Shown here: positions 1-11,172 of the stretch, in pieces | Numbering within the stretch: the stretch's first letter is position 1 | Layout of the letters: the number at the start of each line of letters is the position of its first letter | DNA from: Morella rubra | Lineage: Eukaryota; Streptophyta; Magnoliopsida; Fagales; Myricaceae | Direction: 5' to 3' | Assembly: GCA_003952965.2 (NCBI GenBank) | Contig: RXIC02000001.1 | Span: 50,711-114,710 of the forward strand | Length of the DNA stretch: 64,000 nt | Made by a program: the position numbers and the translations under genes | Notes under the pieces: model-generated | Told to the model about the DNA's origin: nothing | The model's database searches: none | Seen by the model: only the letters and a program-made list of their open reading frames with translations

Positions 1-163
1 ACCTGAAGGTTACATGCTAGAAGCTAGTTGTGTATTTTCAATTTTGGTGTAACAGAATGTGATGTTTATTCTTTTCTGTATATATAGTTACAACACTGGT
101 AAAAACAGAGTATTATGCTCAATTAATGAAACCTTTCTTTCTCTCCACACTCGTGATTCTTCA
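1..163 (+). repeat. Copia 5' LTR, partial
   Basis: Matches 5870-6033 with scattered substitutions and ends in TTCTTCA just before the primer binding site. A TATA-like tract at about 79-87 could be the LTR promoter. The first ~49 bp are outside the window. Confidence 0.85.
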
Positions 164-165
164 TA

Positions 166-177
166 TGGTATCAGAGC
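166..177 (+). other. Primer binding site (tRNA-iMet)
   Basis: TGGTATCAGAGC lies two bases after the 5' LTR. This is the standard complement of the 3' end of plant initiator methionine tRNA, used to prime minus-strand synthesis in copia elements. Confidence 0.9.
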
Positions 178-250
178 AATTTTTTGCTTCTCACTGAGCT
201 TTCTCGATTACTACTTTTTCCTTTCCATTTCGATCTTCGATTTTCGAATA

Positions 251-1181
251 ATGGCCGAATCACCAAAATCGCCAGCGGTCACGCAGTCACTTGTATGCAC
301 ACATTCGACGACGGCAGCTGAATTTGATCCTAGGAGTCCTTATTATCTTCACTCAGGTGATCGTCCTGGATTACTTCTTGCTACTCAACCTTTGTCGAAT
401 TGCAACTATCATTCTTGGTCTCGATCCATGTACTGTGGTTTGAAAGCTAAAAACCAAGCTAGGTTTCATAAATGGGACCCTGAAAGAACCTCCAGAATCT
501 GATTCCTTGTCTATTGCATGGAATCGTTGTGATACAATGATCCTCTCATGGATTCTTAATTCCTTGTCCAAGAAGATAGCAGCTAGTGTGATCTATATGA
601 ATTCCTCATATGACATTTGGAAAGAACTGCAAGAGCGTTTTTCACAATCTGATGGACCATTGATCTTTCGTATACAAAAGTCCATAGCTGATTTACGTCA
701 AGATCAATTGGATGTAACTAGTTACTACACTCAATTGAAAACTCTTTCGGAAGAGTTACTGAATTATCAACCCCTGCCAGGTTGTGGATGCTCTAGAATT
801 CGTTCTTTTGTTGGCTTTTATCAAAAGAATTGTATCATGAAATTTTTAATGGGACTCAACTCTGAATTTACTGTTATTCGTTGTCAAATACTGATGATGG
901 ATCCTTTACCTTGTATAAATAAGGTCTTCTCATTAGTCTTACAAGAGGAACGGCAGAGAGGTTCACTACTTGTGAATTTAGGTTCAACTGTGGAATCAGT
1001 TGCCTTAGCAGCTAAGACAGATGGTGGTTTTAAGAAGAATAGACCTATGTGTAGTCATTGTGGAATTTTAGGTCATACGGTAGAGAAATGTTACAAGTTG
1101 TATGGTTATCCTCTTGGATACAAATTCAAAGAAAAGGCTAAGTTCTCTTTCAGCTGCTTCAGTTCAAGAGACAGGAAATAG
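251..1181 (+). pseudogene. Copia gag (nucleocapsid), frameshifted
   Basis: The first ATG after the leader is at 251. The frame runs to about 500, where a shift moves the coding sequence to the frame 507-1181. The early part contains the copia gag motif around 'NYHSWSRSM'; the middle resembles the plant retrotransposon gag family (UBN2 type) with 'IWKELQERFSQ'. Near 1047-1120 there is a CCHC zinc knuckle (CSHCGILGHTVEKCYKLYGY). The product would package RNA in virus-like particles. With the internal shift it is a broken copy. Confidence 0.85.
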
Positions 1182-1327
1182 TTTCAAATTTCCATTTGCT
1201 CTACCATTTACACAAGAACCAGCTGCTGTTTATTACATCAAAGCTCTGAATATGGTTATGACTCCTAATTTCACAGGTGATTACAAATGCCTTTCCAATT
1301 CTCTTAACCTTCTACTGTTGCTAATTC

Positions 1328-2445
1328 ATGGATTGTGGCTTCTGGTGCAATGATCACATTGTGTGTTATGTTTCTCATCTCAACGGGTCACACATTGTAT
1401 CAATAGTTCAATTACCTAATGGCATTTCGGTTCCAGTCACACATATTGGAGAAGTGAGGTTTTCAGCTGATCTTTTATTGACCATGTACTGTGTGTTCCC
1501 TCATTTGGCCTTCAATTTAATTTTAGCAAGCAAGCTTGCATGCCAAAGTTCTTGCTATTTTGTCTTTCTTGCTAACCATTGTTTTCTCCAGGACTACCAA
1601 CATGGAGGACATTGGGATGGGTGAACTAAGGAATGGCTTGTACTATTAGCTTCCTCAATCATTAACAAATTTGTCATCCACTTCATAGATGTCATCTAAT
1701 TTTTCCTGCTTTCATGTTAATAAAACTGATGTCAATCTATGGCATATTAGATTAGGACACCCTTCAATAAACCGAATGTCTCTTCTTAAGAATACATTGC
1801 TGACATTTCACCTACAGATTTACTTCTTGTTCTACTTGTCCTCTTGCTAAACAAAAGAGGTTTCCTTTTCCTACTAGCATCAATAAATCTGAGTTTGCTT
1901 TTCAACTCATTCATTGTGATATTTGGGGTCCTATGGCCACATCTACTCTAGAAGGTTTTAAATACTTTCTTTCCATTGTTGATGATTACTCTCATTCTAC
2001 TTGGGTTTACTTAATGAAATCTAAGTCAGAAACTCGGTCTCTTTTACAATCTTTCTTCAAAACTATTGAAACACAATATTCTTCTCAAATCAAAGTCATT
2101 AGAACGATAATGGCTTGAATTTGTCATGAAGGAATTCTACTCTTCTCGAGGTGTAGTAAGTCAACATAGTTGTATTGAAACTCCACAACAAAATTCAGCT
2201 TGTGGAGAGAAAACATCTAACATATATTGAATGTAGCTAGATCTCTATGTTTCAAGCTCATCTTCCACTTCATTTTTGGGGAGATAGCATTTTAGTTGTT
2301 GTTTATTTGATAAACAGACTTCCAACTCCAGTTTTAAACAATATCACTCCTCTTGAAATGTTGTTTAAAACTATCCCTTCCTATAAACATCTCAAAGTTT
2401 CTGTTCCTTATGCTTTGCTTATACTCTTACTCATCATCGAACCAG
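1328..2445 (+). pseudogene. Copia protease-to-integrase region, degraded
   Basis: Only remnants of the protease are visible, around 1320-1500. From about 1731 the GAG-pre-integrase zinc-binding region can be read (LWHIRLGHPSINRMSLL, then CSTCPLAKQKRFPFP). The integrase core follows at 1918-2110 with 'HCDIWGP' and 'LSIVDDYSHSTWVYLM'. The next block, 2247-2440, reads 'FWGDSILVVVYLINRLPTP', the typical copia 'HFWGDCILTATYLINRLP' block. Stops and shifts separate these pieces. The integrase is cut at about 2445 by the nested insertion and resumes near 3757. Confidence 0.8.
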
Positions 2446-3756
2446 CCCACAGGAGTTGTTATTTGCAAACAATCCATAATTAAGATCTGTGATGATAACA
2501 AGAAATTCGTTTTAAGATTTTAAATTTTACATTGTCAATCAACTTTTTAAAAATGTATTTCAAAATATAGTTTTCTAGTGTTTGACACCAGTTGAAAATC
2601 ATTTTTCATATTGTAGGTGTTAAAGAAGTGTTGTATTGGACACTTTCAAAGTAAATTGTTTTTCAGCATTTAATGGTCGCACATAATATCAATGTGTCGA
2701 CCATGCACTAAACACCGAGGCCAACTCCAAATGCAAATTCACTGTTGACAGCATTTCGGACGAGTGTATTTGTGTGCAACATGAAGACTATGTTACACAT
2801 TGCACTGTCTCCCGAGGGAAAAATTTCAGGCCAAGTTTTAATGTGTCACACATTTTGTGTTGACACATTGCGATTTTGCAGAAAGGAATGATGCCAGCAC
2901 TTTTGTTCTAAAATGACTTGGGTACAACGGTAAAATGAAGCCACTTAATGACCGTTGAAGACCTAGGGGCTATAAGAAGAATGAGATGGAGAGAGAAGAA
3001 GTAGCTCGATCATCATCGCAACATATAGAGAGAGAGAAAGCCAAGATCCAAAGAAATCCATTTGCTGATTCCTTTAAGTCCAGAGCTCTCATTGTCAAAA
3101 ATTCTCCTCTTGCTCGTCATTGATGACTTTGCCTTCAAAGGGAGAGAATTTATTGAAGAAGAGGAAAAACACTTGCTATTACTCTTGCCCTAACTTCTAG
3201 AGAGAGAAAGTGATTTGAAGAAGAGGGAAGACCGCAACCAAGAAAGCTTGTGCTCATTTTTTAGAATAAGTCTGCCTTGCACTCTAATTTGAGCTTTTAA
3301 CTGCTGATTGGTTAGAGAGCCATTCCACAACTTTTGTGCTTTCCCTTAGAGAGCCTTTTTTTATTTTTGTACCCATTATTTGTAAAAATATTTGAGTGTT
3401 GGGAAAACACTTACTTGTGGATAGAAGAAATCCTAGGTTGTGGGATTTGTGAGAGTGAGTTAAAGTGTAAGCTCGAAAAACACTTTGTAAAGGTTCCTTA
3501 GCACCCGGAAGCTAAGGTGTATTTACTATTTGGAGAATAGTGAAGGAAGCCCAAGGAAGTCAATAGCCTTGGGGGTGGACGTAGGCAAGTGTTGGCCGAA
3601 CCACCTAAAATTGCGGTGTTTTCTCTCTATCTTGTTGATATCTATTTGTATGTTTATCTATTCTTATATTTTGTTATTCCATAGATTTGCTTTGTGTCAT
3701 ATCTGGTTTTTATCCTAAGTTTTTGATAAACCCAACTCACTCTTGGGTTATTATTT
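2446..3756 (+). mobile_element. Nested insertion in the copia integrase, possible solo LTR
   Basis: The integrase reading is interrupted at about 2445 and continues at about 3757 with 'RKCVFLGYPFGVKG', so ~1.3 kb was inserted. The insert has no long ORF. It has a TATA-like site near 2970 followed by a GA-rich leader (2985-3060). Near 3540-3640 it has a segment with the look of a plant copia LTR tail (GTGGACGTAGGC, then CCGAACCACC). A solo LTR of another element is the likeliest reading. Exact ends and a target-site duplication could not be fixed. Confidence 0.5.
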
Positions 3757-5813
3757 AGACTCAAGAAAGAGCTCGTAAATGTGTGTTTTTAGGTTATCCT
3801 TTTGGTGTAAAAGGGTAGAGTTATATGACTTAGATGCACATGTTTTTCTATCTCCGGGATGTCACATTCCTGAGGATACTTTTCCTTGTAAAGTTCTTCA
3901 TCTACACCTAATTTTGATAGCTTATTTAAAGCTACTCATCATATACAGGACACTTCTACCTTAGTCCTTCCAATCTCATTTTGAAATCTTGAATGTCCTC
4001 TATGTCCAAGAATCGGATAATTCTAAGATTTAGTTCTCCTTCAGATTTGGTCTCTACTTTTCTATTCCACCTGTGTCTCTTCCACTTCTTAGGAAGTCCA
4101 CGAGACATATAAACCTCCTGCTTATCACTGCCAACAGGTCACTTCTCTTCTCTCATCTCAATCGGATTAGTTCTCTTGGTGAGCATGGTAAGCCATATCA
4201 TTTATCTCCTCACTCACCTATGACATATTATCTCCAAGAAAAAGGATTTTTTCCTTGTCTATTTCCACTCATTTTGAACCTCAAACCTATCAGCAAGCTA
4301 TCCAATATCCTCATTGAAGAGATGCTATGTCTACTGAGATTTCTGCTCTTGAAGAAAATTAGACTTGGGTTTTGACTCCTCTTCCACCTGATAAGCATCT
4401 TATTGGGTGTAAATGGATATATAAAGTCAAGTACAGAGCTAATGGTAGTGTTGAACGTTACAAAACAAGGTTGGTGGCTAAGGGTTACACACAACAAGAA
4501 GGGTTTGATTACTATGAGACTTTTAGCCTTGTAGCCAAGCTTACCAACGTTCGATTGTTTCTTTCTATAGCTGCTGTCAAGCATTGGTCTTTGTACCAAT
4601 TAGATGTGAACAATGCATTTTTGAATGGTGATCTTGATGAAGAGGTTTATATGTCCTTACCTCTTGGTTTTGACAGCAAGGGGGAAATATGGTGTGCAAA
4701 CTAAAGAAGTCTTTGTATGGTTTTAAACAAGCTTCAACACAATGGTTTGCTAAATTTTCTTTCACATTGATGGAATCTGGTTTTCATCAATCACGGGCAT
4801 ATTACTCATTATTTACTCGAAAGTAAGGTGAATCATTCATTGTCTTACTTGTCTATGTTGATGACATTTTAACAGCAAGTAATGATAGTGTTGCTGTAGA
4901 AGAGTTGAAAGTTTATTTGAATAGCAAATTCAAATTGAAAGACCTTGGAGAGTTGAAGTATTTCTTGGGTTTGGAATCTGCCAGGTTTTCTAAAGGTATT
5001 CATTTGTGTCAACAAAAATATGCTTTAGAGATCATATCAAATTGTGGTTTGTTGGGTGGAAAACCAGCAAAATTCCCTATGGAGCAACATCTTAAGCTCA
5101 CGAAGGATGATGGGGCTGAAGTTACTGATCCAAGTCAGTATAGGACGTTAGTAGGGAGGCTGATCTACTTGACTATAACTAGACTTGATATTGCATATTC
5201 TGTGCAAAGGTTAAGTCAGTTTATGAATTGTCCAAGGCAACCACATATGGATGCAGCCTATCATGTAGTTAATTACATTAAAGGGTCTGTTGGTTTAGGA
5301 TTATTTTTCTCTGCTAAACCAACTTCTTTGCATTTAAAAGCTTTTGCTGACTCTGATTATGCGAGCTGCCATGATACTAGGAGATCAATTACGCGCTTTA
5401 CTGTGTTTCTTGGTGATAGTTTGGTTTCTTGGAAGCCAAAGAAGCAAAATGTGGTCTCTCGGTCATCTGCAGAAGCTGAGTACAGGGCTATGGCATCTGC
5501 TGTGTGTGAGTTAACGTGGCTGAGAAGTTTATTGGCTGATTTTGATGTTGAACATTCACAAGCTGCTATTATGTTCTGTGATAATCAAGCTGCAATACAT
5601 ATCTCTGCCAATCCGGTGTTCCATGAAAGAACTAAGCATATAGAAGTGGATTGTCACACTGTTAGAGAAAAATTGCAAGCTGGTTTAATTCGAATCTTGC
5701 ATGTTAACACTCAGCATCAAATTGCAGATATTTTAACTAAGGCATTAGGCTTAGCTCAGTTTAATCATTTAGTAGGCAAGATGGGATTATTAAACATATA
5801 CCATACATCTTGA
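3757..5813 (+). pseudogene. Copia integrase C-terminus, reverse transcriptase and RNase H
   Basis: Integrase resumes at about 3757. The RT begins around 4372 with '[18 protein letters not shown]' and '[19 protein letters not shown]'. The catalytic YVDD motif ([12 protein letters not shown]) lies at about 4845-4880. An in-frame stop (AAG TAA near 4822) and a shift near 4690 break the RT. RNase H follows in the long open frame 4905-5813, with '[11 protein letters not shown]', '[13 protein letters not shown]' and 'FCDNQAAI' and a C-terminus ending just before the purine tract. The last 900 bases are well preserved compared with the 5' half. Confidence 0.88.
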
Positions 5814-5820
5814 GGGGGAC
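5811..5820 (+). other. Copia polypurine tract
   Basis: TGAGGGGGA directly after the pol stop and next to the 3' LTR; the expected plus-strand priming site. Confidence 0.75.
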
Positions 5821-6033
5821 TATTAAAGATAATGGTGAGCTGAATGCTTAGCTGGAGCTGGAAGCCACAACCTAAAGGTTACACATTGGAAGTTGGTTGT
5901 ATATTTTCAATAGTGGTGTAACAGAATGTAATGTCTTATTCTTTTCTGTATATATAGCTACAGAACTGTAAAACAGAGTTTTTATGCTCAGTTAAATGAA
6001 AGTTTTCTTTCTCTCCACACTCGTGATTCTTCA
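5821..6033 (+). repeat. Copia 3' LTR
   Basis: About 213 bp, aligned from base 5870 with the window-start LTR, and ending in the same TTCTTCA. The expected TG start appears as TATTAAAG, so the terminal dinucleotide is mutated. A TATA-like tract near 5948-5957 corresponds to that in the 5' copy. Confidence 0.85.
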
Positions 6034-6253
6034 TAGATGTTTGAAAATTGTTAATTTAGGAAGTGCAAAAACAGACCTCTTTTATCAACGCAAGAAATAT
6101 GGTTTTAAGAAAAGATGACAAGCAGAGGACATGTCTGGTGCTTTTAAACTGCCTGCTTTCTTTGTTTCTGTATTTGAGATGATGAACTCTTGATATGTTG
6201 GAACAGATAGATGGTGAGCACATATGTTGCACTTTTGATGGCTCTTATGTATA

Positions 6254-7222
6254 TGTTAAAAATAAAAAATTTAGGCTGAAAAAAAATATTTATACTAAGA
6301 GAGAGAAGAAAGATAAATGAGACACAAGATTTAAATGGTTCGATCATTGACTTACATCCACTGTTAGAAGGTCCCAAGTGGCTTGTTGGTGTTCATTATA
6401 TTAATTTTGTTGAATTTACATGGGCTTTATTTATAAGCCTTTGGAAACAATACCCGCACATTGCTTTAGCAATGTGGGATTCTAATAACTTTAATACTCC
6501 CCTACAAACTCAAAGGTGGACACATGTTGAGGTTTGGACTTACGAAAAATAATTCAAGAAAAAAATGAGAAGCGGAAAGCCGTGGGGTGGTGCGGAAGGT
6601 CGATGGATGATACTGGAAGTTGCCGAAGTGATATCGAAAAAAGTGCCGGTGTGAGATCGGAGGAGTCATCGGAATGATGCCAGAAGGTCGCCGGAGTGAA
6701 GTCGGAAGGTCGCCGGAGTGAAACCGGAAGGTGCCGGAGTGAAGCAGAAGGTCGATGGGGAAGCCCAAATGTTGTTGGAATGATGACAGAAGGTTGCTGG
6801 AATGAAGTAGAAGGTCAATGAAGTGATGTCGGAAGGTCACCGGTGGCCCAAGAAAGTCACCGAAAAATCCCAAAAAATGATAAGAAATGACTAAACTAGG
6901 CCAGATTGGACTACAGCTCTGATCTAGGCTAAGTTGAGCCAACAAGATGTTGGAGCCTAGCCAAACTAGGCCACAGGATCAAAATGGCTCTAATACCATG
7001 TTAGAAAAAAAAAATTTAGACTGAAAAAAATTATTTATACTAAGAGAGAGAAGATAGATAAGTGAGACACAAGATTTAAGTGGTTCGATCCATAGACCTG
7101 CATCCACTGTGGAAGGCCCAACTGGGCTTATTAGTGTACTCACTTATATTATTTTGTTGAATTTACATGGGTTTTATTTATAAGCCTTTGGAAACAATAG
7201 CCCACATTGCTTTATAGCTAAT
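6254..7222 (-). mobile_element. Small non-coding LTR element (TRIM-like)
   Basis: Two direct repeats of about 225-240 bp (6254-6495 and 6999-7222) flank ~500 bp. Read on the minus strand, the repeat at 6999-7222 is followed at once by a primer binding site (6986-6998, TGGTATTAGAGCC, one mismatch to the iMet site). The other repeat is preceded by a purine tract (about 6496-6505, GTAGGGGAGT). This is the layout of a terminal-repeat retrotransposon in miniature. The centre (6590-6850) holds a degenerate tandem repeat built on a GTCGCCGGAGTGAAG-like unit and has no credible gene. The outer end at 7222 is slightly degraded and no target-site duplication was found. Confidence 0.75.
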
Positions 7223-7683
7223 CTTTCTACTTCTCTCTCTCTCTTGCTGATTTTCATAATTTATTGCTAGCATCAATCTTATCCTTTATATAGGATTCAT
7301 TTTATGCTAAAGTAGGGTGAGAGAGAGAGACTTGGTCCTATTAATGTGGATTCAGTACGTGTTAGTGTTTTGGTTTTTAATTTCTCAAATAATATATGAT
7401 GATTGGGATACACCTGCATTATCAAAGTGTAAAAATTATGTTACATATGTTATTACGTTATCATAAGATCATAAGCAATAAAGGCGCCAATGGAGGAAAA
7501 TCCCAACCATTTAATTTCAAAATTGGCGGTTATGATTGAAAAAGATTACTTGAACTTAAGAGCAAAGAGTAGGGTAGATAAAAAAGGAGTGTAAAGAGCT
7601 ATTGGTTCCTAATAACCTAATTACCATATCACTAATTATAATCATTGGGTCCCTCGAATATCCCAAATTTTTTAATAGAGAAT
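7223..7683. other. Non-coding stretch
   Basis: AT-rich sequence with a CT-rich run at about 7225-7250 and GA runs near 7320. No gene, RNA or element was recognised. Confidence 0.5.
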
Positions 7684-8355
7684 AATTAGCTGATAATAGG
7701 AGTAGGAGCTCCTCCCCCCCCTTCTCCTCCTCTGCTCTTGCCTTCTGTGATTAGAACTCTCAATAAACCTCCCCTTCTAGCCACTTTTAGGGCTTTTTTC
7801 CGACGGATTTGGTGATGAATCTACGCTTTTCTGGAGGCTGTTAAAGACCACGACTTACGGGGACGATATCAACATAAACTGAGAAGCTTTCTCCACCGGC
7901 TAGCCACGACGGGACGACATCTGGACGTCCAGCGACAGGTGGTCCTCTCCGGTATGCACATGCTAGGTGGCTGGCATCTGGACGTCCAGGCGCTTCTCGT
8001 GGTCATCTCCGATGACCGGCGGGCGGCGCGCGTGGATTTCACGCGCCTCCACCTTTTTAAATCTGGCCAGTTTGTCGCCTCCAGCTGCTGGTCCTGCCAC
8101 CCTATTCCGCCATCGGCTTTCCTTTTCTGCTTATCGTCTCAGCTTGCTACCCTTCGTAGGCTTTTCACCCTTTATGGGTCTCTCCTCCCTTTTGGGCTTG
8201 GGTTTGTAAGGCCATTTGGCCCCTTTGCTTGTTGGCCCGTCGCCTCTCCGGAGGGTCTAACACGCCCCTTAGAGCATGTACTTGAGGTTTTCAAACTCCG
8301 TGATCTTAATGAAAACTTGATGTTTTGACTAAAGGAAAAAAAAAATTAGCTGATA
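7684..8355 (+). mobile_element. LINE-type retroposon with target-site duplications
   Basis: A GC-rich block of about 645 bp ends in a poly-A tract (about 8333-8343). It is flanked by the 12-bp direct repeat AATTAGCTGATA (7684-7695 and 8344-8355). A poly-A tail with a TSD of this length is the signature of target-primed reverse transcription. The inside lacks a reverse transcriptase. The open frame at 7939-8328 has no recognisable domain, and a short motif (CATCTGGACGTCCAG) is repeated at about 7917 and 7974. It could be an internally deleted LINE (5' and 3' UTR only) or a non-autonomous LINE-mobilised sequence. Confidence 0.65.
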
Positions 8356-9500
8356 GTATATATCATTAGAGTTACAAATATTCATTTTAGAGTACTAGAC
8401 TTAGAAGGCTTATGCCTAACTAAAATCTGACTCAAATTCTTCTGATTACTTTGGAAAGAGACATTCAGATATTGTCTTTAAGTGCTCCTAAAGAAACAAT
8501 CGAACCATCAATCAGAAAGAAAATGACAGTTTTGACCAAAGGCCTTAACCTATTACCTACTACTAGTGCTATGTATATAACCTATTAATCGTTATCACGA
8601 TTGATTCATGTCCCAAATCTTTACAAACATATAAGATATATGCAATTCTCGAAAGTAATTAAAATGATTGATTTTGTGCAATATCAAGAGTTTTGATGGA
8701 TTTGTTCGAGTTCCGTGTACAAAAATTGAGTGAAGCGTATTTTCCTCATTAACAAAGAGATAATAAATTTTTCTTTTGTTATTATCAATTTTAAAGGAAT
8801 TCAATTAGTAGTAGATACTGGAATGGATTTAATTGGAATAATCAATCCCTGTTTGGAATGTAGGTTTTTTCGGATATATTTTTTTGGGCCAAAATTTTGG
8901 AATATTTTTCAGTGATTTATCATAAATTAACAATAAATATAAATATTCATCTAAAATCTAGATTCTAAAATAAAAATTTCAGTAAATTCATATGTTTTAT
9001 TTTATTTTGAGCTTTATTTTTAAAAAAAATAAAAAATCGGAACAGGAAATTACGGCAATTCTGTCTGAATTTCTGGTTCCGATTATGAAAATTACTAAAA
9101 TTGACTTCGGGTTCCAGTATATGCTGGAATCAGAACTGGATTTTTGAAATTGGAAGTGGAACCGGAAATTCCTGTTCTTGCCAAAAATTTTGCCCACTCC
9201 TAAATCCAATAACATTCAAAGCTGTTTTATGTCTTGTGTCTAAACAAAATCTTTGGACTGCATCGTGTTAGACCGGGCATCCACATATGGACTTGACCTT
9301 GTGAGAAAAATACCATCCGCTACAAAATAATATAATTGCTACTTTTCAAATGGAAAAGGAAGCTGTTCCCTTTTTTGGGAAAGTATGCGACGTCGCCTGC
9401 CAGCGGCAACTCCGCACATAGGCGTCCAACGTGGCACCCACATTGGAAACGTACGTCAACTCCTATCTGGCAATTAATTGCGTGACGTGTTTTTTTTTTC
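8356..9500. other. Non-coding stretch
   Basis: AT-rich. The segment 9000-9200 is rich in GGAACCGGAA-like words suggesting an old imperfect repeat, but no gene was recognised. The short ORFs here are not supported by any domain. Confidence 0.4.
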
Positions 9501-9515
9501 CTACCGTTTTTGGTC

Positions 9516-9523
9516 CTATAAAT
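9516..9523 (+). promoter_or_regulatory. TATA-like box
   Basis: CTATAAAT lies 71 bases upstream of the ATG at 9587, a normal spacing for a plant TATA box plus short leader. Upstream (9385-9490) are several ACGT cores. Inferred from sequence only. Confidence 0.4.
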
Positions 9524-9586
9524 GGAGATGATGACCAACTTGGTTTATTGGGGTGAGAGAGCCTTAACCAGCAGCAGAGGGAGGAG

Positions 9587-9670
9587 ATGGCAATTGGAGC
9601 TTGCCTCTGTTTTTGTCTCTTGCTTGGCTTTGTGATAATGTGTTCTGCTCGAAACACCATTTCGCTTTCA
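9587..9670 (+). pseudogene. Orphan first exon with signal peptide
   Basis: An ATG at 9587 opens 28 codons starting MAIGACLCFCLLLGFVIMC and ending ARNTISLS, followed by a GT splice-donor-like site at 9671. It has a short N-region, a hydrophobic core and a small-residue cleavage site, so it looks like a secretory signal peptide. The residues after it recall the start of G-type lectin (S-locus) receptor kinases, which often begin the mature chain with a 'DTI(S/T)' motif. No second exon was found nearby, so this is at best a truncated gene. The open frame runs to a stop at 9724 if unspliced. Family assignment is weak. Confidence 0.3.
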
Positions 9671-9724
9671 GTGTGTATATATAGTAATATATTCTATAAA
9701 TCTCTCATATCATTGGATATATAA

Positions 9725-10501
9725 AGGTAACATAGTGTAATCAATGCTTATCTTAGTTATAGCAAAAATGAAATTATCAAAATATTTTTTATCCATACAA
9801 TCAAGTCAGACCTATATCTTTCAAAACTTATCAATCTTTGCTCCCGTTTAAATTAGAAGTTAAATCAAATGAAAAAGTATGAAAAATGACCAAAATTTCC
9901 CTCCAAAATAAAATTACTAAAAAAAATTAAAAAAATTCATTAAGAATAAAAAATGATATATTTCTTTAAAAATAATATTTTAAAATAAAACTATTGAAAC
10001 TCTATTTCAAATAATCTATTTATTTTTAATTTGATTCTTAAATTTATATTATTTTTATTTATTTTTTAAATTTAGCATTGGAGGGGCATTTCAATCATTT
10101 TGCATGATTTTCATCGGACTTAACACCTGATTTAGACAGGGGGCAAAGATTGATAGGTTTTAAAGTTATGGGTCTCAAATTGTTGGATTGAAAAATAAGG
10201 GTAGCAACTTGATTTTTGCCCAAACATAAGGGGCTAACTATGAGTTTACCCCAAAATATATATGATTGTGTAACTGTAGATGCATCATGCATTGTAAGAT
10301 GAAGTTATTCTCAATTTTAATGTGTCTTCTCAGTCTGACATCATTTGGTAAAAAAGTTATCTAAGGTGGTGTTTGGTAAAAATATAAATTTAAAGATTTA
10401 GAATAAATGATAATTTCACAATAGTATTAGAATAAAAGTCTTGAGTTCGAAAATATGCACTTAATAAAACTGAATTTTGTATATTTAATTACATACATAT
10501 C
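9725..10501. other. AT-rich non-coding stretch
   Basis: Very AT-rich with many short A/T runs. Nothing coding was seen. Confidence 0.4.
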
Positions 10502-10817
10502 AACCCTAAAAGTCACTTTGCGCCTTCAAATTGCCAAAACAATATCAAACAGAGGTCTCAACTGCCACCTTTGACACATTGAGGCAAAGAACTATCAAAT
10601 TTCATTAATTCACACTCCTAAAAAAAATCTAATTATTAAAATCGTGCCACATGTACATGTTATAAATGAGTCATGTAGCATGGTTTTGACCATTGAATTT
10701 TATTTCAGAGCGCAAATTGAGTGATTTTAAAAGTTTAGGAGCTCAATGTGTCAAAATTTATAATTGTGACCCCATTTACGATTGTTTTGGTAGTTTGGGA
10801 CCGTAAAGTGACTTTTC
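10502..10817. repeat. MITE-like inverted-repeat element
   Basis: About 315 bp with imperfect terminal inverted repeats: AAAAGTCACTTT near 10508 on the left is matched in reverse complement near 10806-10816, and the similarity extends inward about 40 bases. It has no coding capacity. No clear target-site duplication was found, so the superfamily is open. Confidence 0.5.
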
Positions 10818-10961
10818 CCTACTTGTTACTTTCTTGCTTCTTTTTACTTATAGTACTTGCTAATTAAGAGACAAATGACCCTCGTCTCCTATTACTCATT
10901 CATGCAGAGTAATATTGACTACTTTATTACAAGGGACATGTCTATAAATAACATGGCATAA

Positions 10962-11172
10962 AGGTAGTGTTCAGCTGCCAAAATTTTCACCCCCCAAAAT
11001 TTCCACCCCAATAAAATAACTCCCCAAAATTATCTCTCTCCTCATCAAATCATCATTTTTCACTCTAAATAAATATAAAAAATCAATTTCAATCATCTCT
11101 CTCTTCACTTTTTCACCAACTCCATACCCCAAAATTTCTAACACCCCAAAATTTTCACAGCCGAACGCCACC
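10962..11172. repeat. MITE, possibly PIF/Harbinger type
   Basis: About 210 bp bounded by imperfect inverted repeats: GGTAGTGTTCAGCTG at the left and the reverse complement of GGTGGCGTTCGGCTG at the right. AAA on both sides could be a 3-bp duplication. The inside is CCCCAAAATT-rich. There are no genes. Confidence 0.5.

Larger units (their letters stand above)
1..6033 (+). mobile_element. Decayed Ty1/copia LTR retrotransposon, 5' end beyond window
   Basis: Two copies of an LTR of about 214 bp flank a gag-pol region on the plus strand. The first LTR is cut by the window edge: base 1 aligns with base 5870 of the 3' LTR, so about 49 bp lie outside. A primer binding site follows the first LTR and a purine tract precedes the second. 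The order gag, protease, integrase, reverse transcriptase, RNase H is the copia order. Frameshifts and stops occur throughout, and about 1.3 kb of foreign sequence sits inside the integrase (2446-3756). The element is not autonomous. Confidence 0.9.

Noticed and set aside
6502-6945. 147-residue minus-strand ORF.
   Set aside because: It is the translation of the degenerate tandem repeat in the TRIM-like core; low-complexity, with no start context or domain.
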